From Parietichytrium sp. I65-24A (lineage: Eukaryota > Sar > Bigyra > Thraustochytrida > Thraustochytriidae): a stretch of 64,000 nt of DNA. The notes under the pieces were generated by a model. The model saw only the letters and a program-made list of their open reading frames with translations, was not told where the DNA came from and ran no database searches. The position numbers and the translations under genes were made by a program. The stretch lies in the NCBI GenBank assembly GCA_012862575.1, contig BLSF01000034.1, positions 62,001-126,000 on the forward strand. Direction: 5' to 3'. Every line of letters starts with the position of its first letter. Positions within the stretch are counted from its first letter, which is position 1. This document shows, piece by piece, positions 61,594 to 64,000 of this stretch.

Positions 61594-64000
61594 CTACATA
61601 ATAAGTTGCTGGAGCTTGGACAAGAATGATTCCATTGTTGACTCGAAGCCTCTCTTCAGTCTCCTCTCAAGCAATTCCTTGCTCTCCTTCTTCCGTTTCT
61701 CGAAAAACTTGCGTCCCAAGAGCTCCCATCGATTGTCAATCATAGAAACAAGGTCTCGCTCGTTGAAGCCAAGCGCCCGAAATTTGTCCCACTGTTGGGA
61801 TCGCTCGAGCCACATATTCCAAAGCTCTTTCCAATCAGATGCAGCTTCCACCGGTTCATCCGCTTGTTTCGACTCATATTCATCACCACTAGCGTAGCGA
61901 AAGTCCAAGCACGCTGCATACATCCGAAAACAGATTTGCCCTACTTTGTCCAGGCTCTCAGGTTGTGCATCCGCTCGCCCACTTCGTGATATCAGTCTCT
62001 TGGCGAGATTATAATACTTGGCGCGAGACACATCCAACTTCTTACTCTTTATGGCCTGGGCCTGTTGCTTGCGAACATTCTCGGTGTGGCTCTGCTGCCG
62101 CTTATCTTGTCTGGCCCACCCCAACAGGACCGACAGGCTTTCATCGACTGCTGCCGAGCGCGCAGGAAGACGAAACATAAGTACCTTGCCTTCCTCCTCA
62201 GCTTCGCGACTCGTTTCAAGAGAAAGCAAGCGCACTACTAGAGCTCCAGCCAACTTATTCACATGGAAAAAATCTTGTCGATCATTTTCACCATCATTCA
62301 CTTCGTCTTCGAGCACAATTTGATAAGCCAGGGCTCCATTTCCGAGAGACCGAATGCGCTTTGTATTCTTCAGTGAAACAGACTGCCGGACCGCGTCAAC
62401 CGCTACGACTTTTTTCCAACTATCACCGCGGTACCAACCCTCTTCGAAAGCAAGCTTGCTAAACCCCTCCCCCTGACGATCCGAAAGGCACAGCATATCA
62501 CCAACTTGAATGGTCGCCTCAAGCAGCAATTCATCACCCTCCTTTCCAGGGAGAGGCAAACCATCTTCGTTGAGCGCAGGCACAAGGTCAACCTGCCTTC
62601 GGTCAGCAGCCAAAAAGCAAACTTCGGAGGTCTTTGTCGCAGCGTTACGAAGAGCTTTTTGCCACAAAGACACCGCGATCTCGCGAATTCTTGTTGCGTC
62701 TGAAGGTTCGGACTTCAGTATGGCACGAGAGAGCAATTTTTGTGAATTGCAGGTTCGGCGAACGGCTTCCAATTCCGACAACATGATCTCCTCTTCCTCC
62801 GAATCCCAGGTTCCTCGAAACCATCTCACCGGCGGAAGGTATCGATCCCATACATCAGAGCAGAGCTTTTTTACCTGTGACGCCAGAAGCTCTGCATCCT
62901 TAACTCGATGGAGTAAACTCATAGTCTCGATCTTCGAAGAGGTGGCCACAGGGGCGAAAAGAATCTGAGCCAGAAGCTGTGGCATGATGTACGTGTAACC
63001 ACGGAAAAGTTGTTCATTTGTTTCCCCGAATTTCAACCAAAACGATTCGGAAACTCTAACCTGGCACCCGAGTTGCATCCCGTCAGAGCTCTCAACAATG
63101 ACTCCAAGCGCAGCTTGCCCTTTATCAAGTTGAGAAGCGAGTCTCTCGGGGCTTGCCTTTGCGGAAGGCCCACCAGAGGTTCTCGAGAACACGAGGAACG
63201 CGCCAGGCTTGAGACTTGATTTATGACCAAGACGCAAGCGCGCCAGATCCGTTTCCTTCTCCAAAACACACGGCTGACCTTGAAGACACAGACTCCCAAA
63301 GCTTTCCACAATATTTTTCGTCATCCACTCCGTCCAAGATCTATATATGATGTTGGATCGATGGATTCCTGATTGCACTTGGAACAATACTTGAGCAAGC
63401 TGTTGCCACTCGGAATTAGAGCAGTTTTGAGTCGCGCCTGCATCGAAGCATGCAAAGCATCGTGCCTGAAAATTGAGGGAGTTTAGTGCTGCAAGGGCTT
63501 GCTGCTCCCGCGCAAGCTCGTTCTCCCACGCTGCAAACTCCTCTTTCGCAACCTCTTCCCGCAGCGCTTCTTGTTCTTCTTCTTGTGCAAATCTGCGGTC
63601 TATCTTTTGAAGTTCTGAATTAGTTGCCTCAACATCCTCCCACGGATTGAGCTGGTTCTGAGACCTCGCCGCCCACAGGGAGGAGTCTTTTGTTTGTGGG
63701 CGAGGCTTTTTTGACTTGACTGCATTGGTGATAGTTGCGGAGGCTGGGATAGACGTTCGCTGAGCAGCTTTAATGTAGTTATTTTCTCCTGCGGGAATCC
63801 GCCCTGCTCCGACGTAACGCAAGGGAATTGGGCGATCTGGTGCAAAACTCCCGGGAAGACTGCTCGATCGTCCGGCAGGCCTTGGGAATGGTGTACATCT
63901 GCTCTCCGCTGAGTTGAGCTTGGAAAACACCTTCGTTTTTAACTCTGTGCGATCTTTCACTCCTTTCCATTTCTCAAAGTCTTCTGTTGCCTCCTTCTTT
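61594..64000 (-). CDS. Unknown large protein, 5' end beyond the right edge
   Basis: The frame is open from the window edge (64000) to the stop at 61594-61596, about 801 codons, with no intron. The visible N-terminal part is disordered and basic; a helical coiled-coil-like segment follows near residues 125-170 (DRRFAQEEEQEALREEVAKEE cut short here), then a segment rich in Cys (CFACFDAGATQNC) and a long folded region with alternating beta and helix. Near residue 500 there is a QVDLVPALNEDGLPLPGKEG block, and the C-terminal 120 residues are helical and charged (WNMWLERSQQWDKF, GRKFFEKRKKESKELLERRL). I see no catalytic motif, membrane segment or repeat that identifies it. The length and composition leave no doubt that it is coding. 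Confidence 0.75.
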   Translation of the reverse strand, partial: KKEATEDFEKWKGVKDRTELKTKVFSKLNSAESRCTPFPRPAGRSSSLPGSFAPDRPIPLRYVGAGRIPAGENNYIKAAQRTSIPASATITNAVKSKKPRPQTKDSSLWAARSQNQLNPWEDVEATNSELQKIDRRFAQEEEQEALREEVAKEEFAAWENELAREQQALAALNSLNFQARCFACFDAGATQNCSNSEWQQLAQVLFQVQSGIHRSNIIYRSWTEWMTKNIVESFGSLCLQGQPCVLEKETDLARLRLGHKSSLKPGAFLVFSRTSGGPSAKASPERLASQLDKGQAALGVIVESSDGMQLGCQVRVSESFWLKFGETNEQLFRGYTYIMPQLLAQILFAPVATSSKIETMSLLHRVKDAELLASQVKKLCSDVWDRYLPPVRWFRGTWDSEEEEIMLSELEAVRRTCNSQKLLSRAILKSEPSDATRIREIAVSLWQKALRNAATKTSEVCFLAADRRQVDLVPALNEDGLPLPGKEGDELLLEATIQVGDMLCLSDRQGEGFSKLAFEEGWYRGDSWKKVVAVDAVRQSVSLKNTKRIRSLGNGALAYQIVLEDEVNDGENDRQDFFHVNKLAGALVVRLLSLETSREAEEEGKVLMFRLPARSAAVDESLSVLLGWARQDKRQQSHTENVRKQQAQAIKSKKLDVSRAKYYNLAKRLISRSGRADAQPESLDKVGQICFRMYAACLDFRYASGDEYESKQADEPVEAASDWKELWNMWLERSQQWDKFRALGFNERDLVSMIDNRWELLGRKFFEKRKKESKELLERRLKRGFESTMESFLSKLQQLIM

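Noticed and set aside
1-64000. Search for transposons, virus-like elements, CRISPR arrays and rRNA
   Set aside because: I saw no reverse transcriptase, integrase, transposase or capsid motif, no long terminal repeats, no spaced direct-repeat array and no rRNA segment by eye; small or very decayed elements could have been missed.

Overview
The window is nuclear DNA of a microbial eukaryote. Genes lie on both strands without operons, most are intronless or carry short GT-AG introns (63 to 161 bases where the model is firm, 353 in one case), and the encoded proteins are typical of a flagellate protist: an MPS1 spindle-checkpoint kinase, a tubulin tyrosine ligase-like enzyme, a long MORN-repeat protein, a RhoGEF and a full-size ABCG transporter. 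Gene structure and the wealth of microsatellites would fit a stramenopile such as a thraustochytrid, but that assignment is inference from style and not from a marker gene.

Layout. Bases 1-9.8 kb: an armadillo-repeat protein running off the left edge, MPS1 kinase, a TXNDC17-type thioredoxin with a microsatellite-filled intron, and a disordered unknown protein. Bases 9.8-18.7 kb: gene-poor, with one probable small spliced gene at 13.6-14.7 kb and a weak methylesterase-like fragment at 14.8-15.1 kb. Bases 18.7-31.4 kb: a Pumilio (PUF) protein, pantothenate kinase with an unusual membrane-like insertion, a secreted/anchored M6 metalloprotease, and a six-exon MORN protein. Bases 32.3-50.8 kb: a dense block with a degenerate EF-hand-like protein, a PDR-type ABCG transporter with a cysteine-rich ectodomain, an ETR-like NADPH oxidoreductase, a multicopper oxidase, tRNA-processing RNase Z and a PH-PDZ-DH-PH RhoGEF. 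Bases 50.8-57 kb: repeat-rich spacer, then one doubtful spliced gene and three very small genes. Bases 57.1-64 kb: a TTLL enzyme with a 950-residue disordered/coiled-coil extension and an unknown protein running off the right edge.

The genes do not form one pathway; this is an ordinary chromosomal neighbourhood. Themes that recur are cytoskeleton and flagellum (MPS1, TTLL, MORN, RhoGEF), cell-surface or secreted enzymes (M6 protease, multicopper oxidase, ABCG), and RNA control (PUF, RNase Z). I found no rRNA, tRNA, CRISPR array or recognisable transposon. The most interesting items are the domain architectures (pantothenate kinase with two hydrophobic segments; ABCG with an N-terminal ectodomain and one dead ATP site; RhoGEF with PDZ and an ICEHG cysteine motif inserted in the DH domain), the near-identical 132-base armadillo repeats, and the way microsatellites sit just upstream of coding starts.
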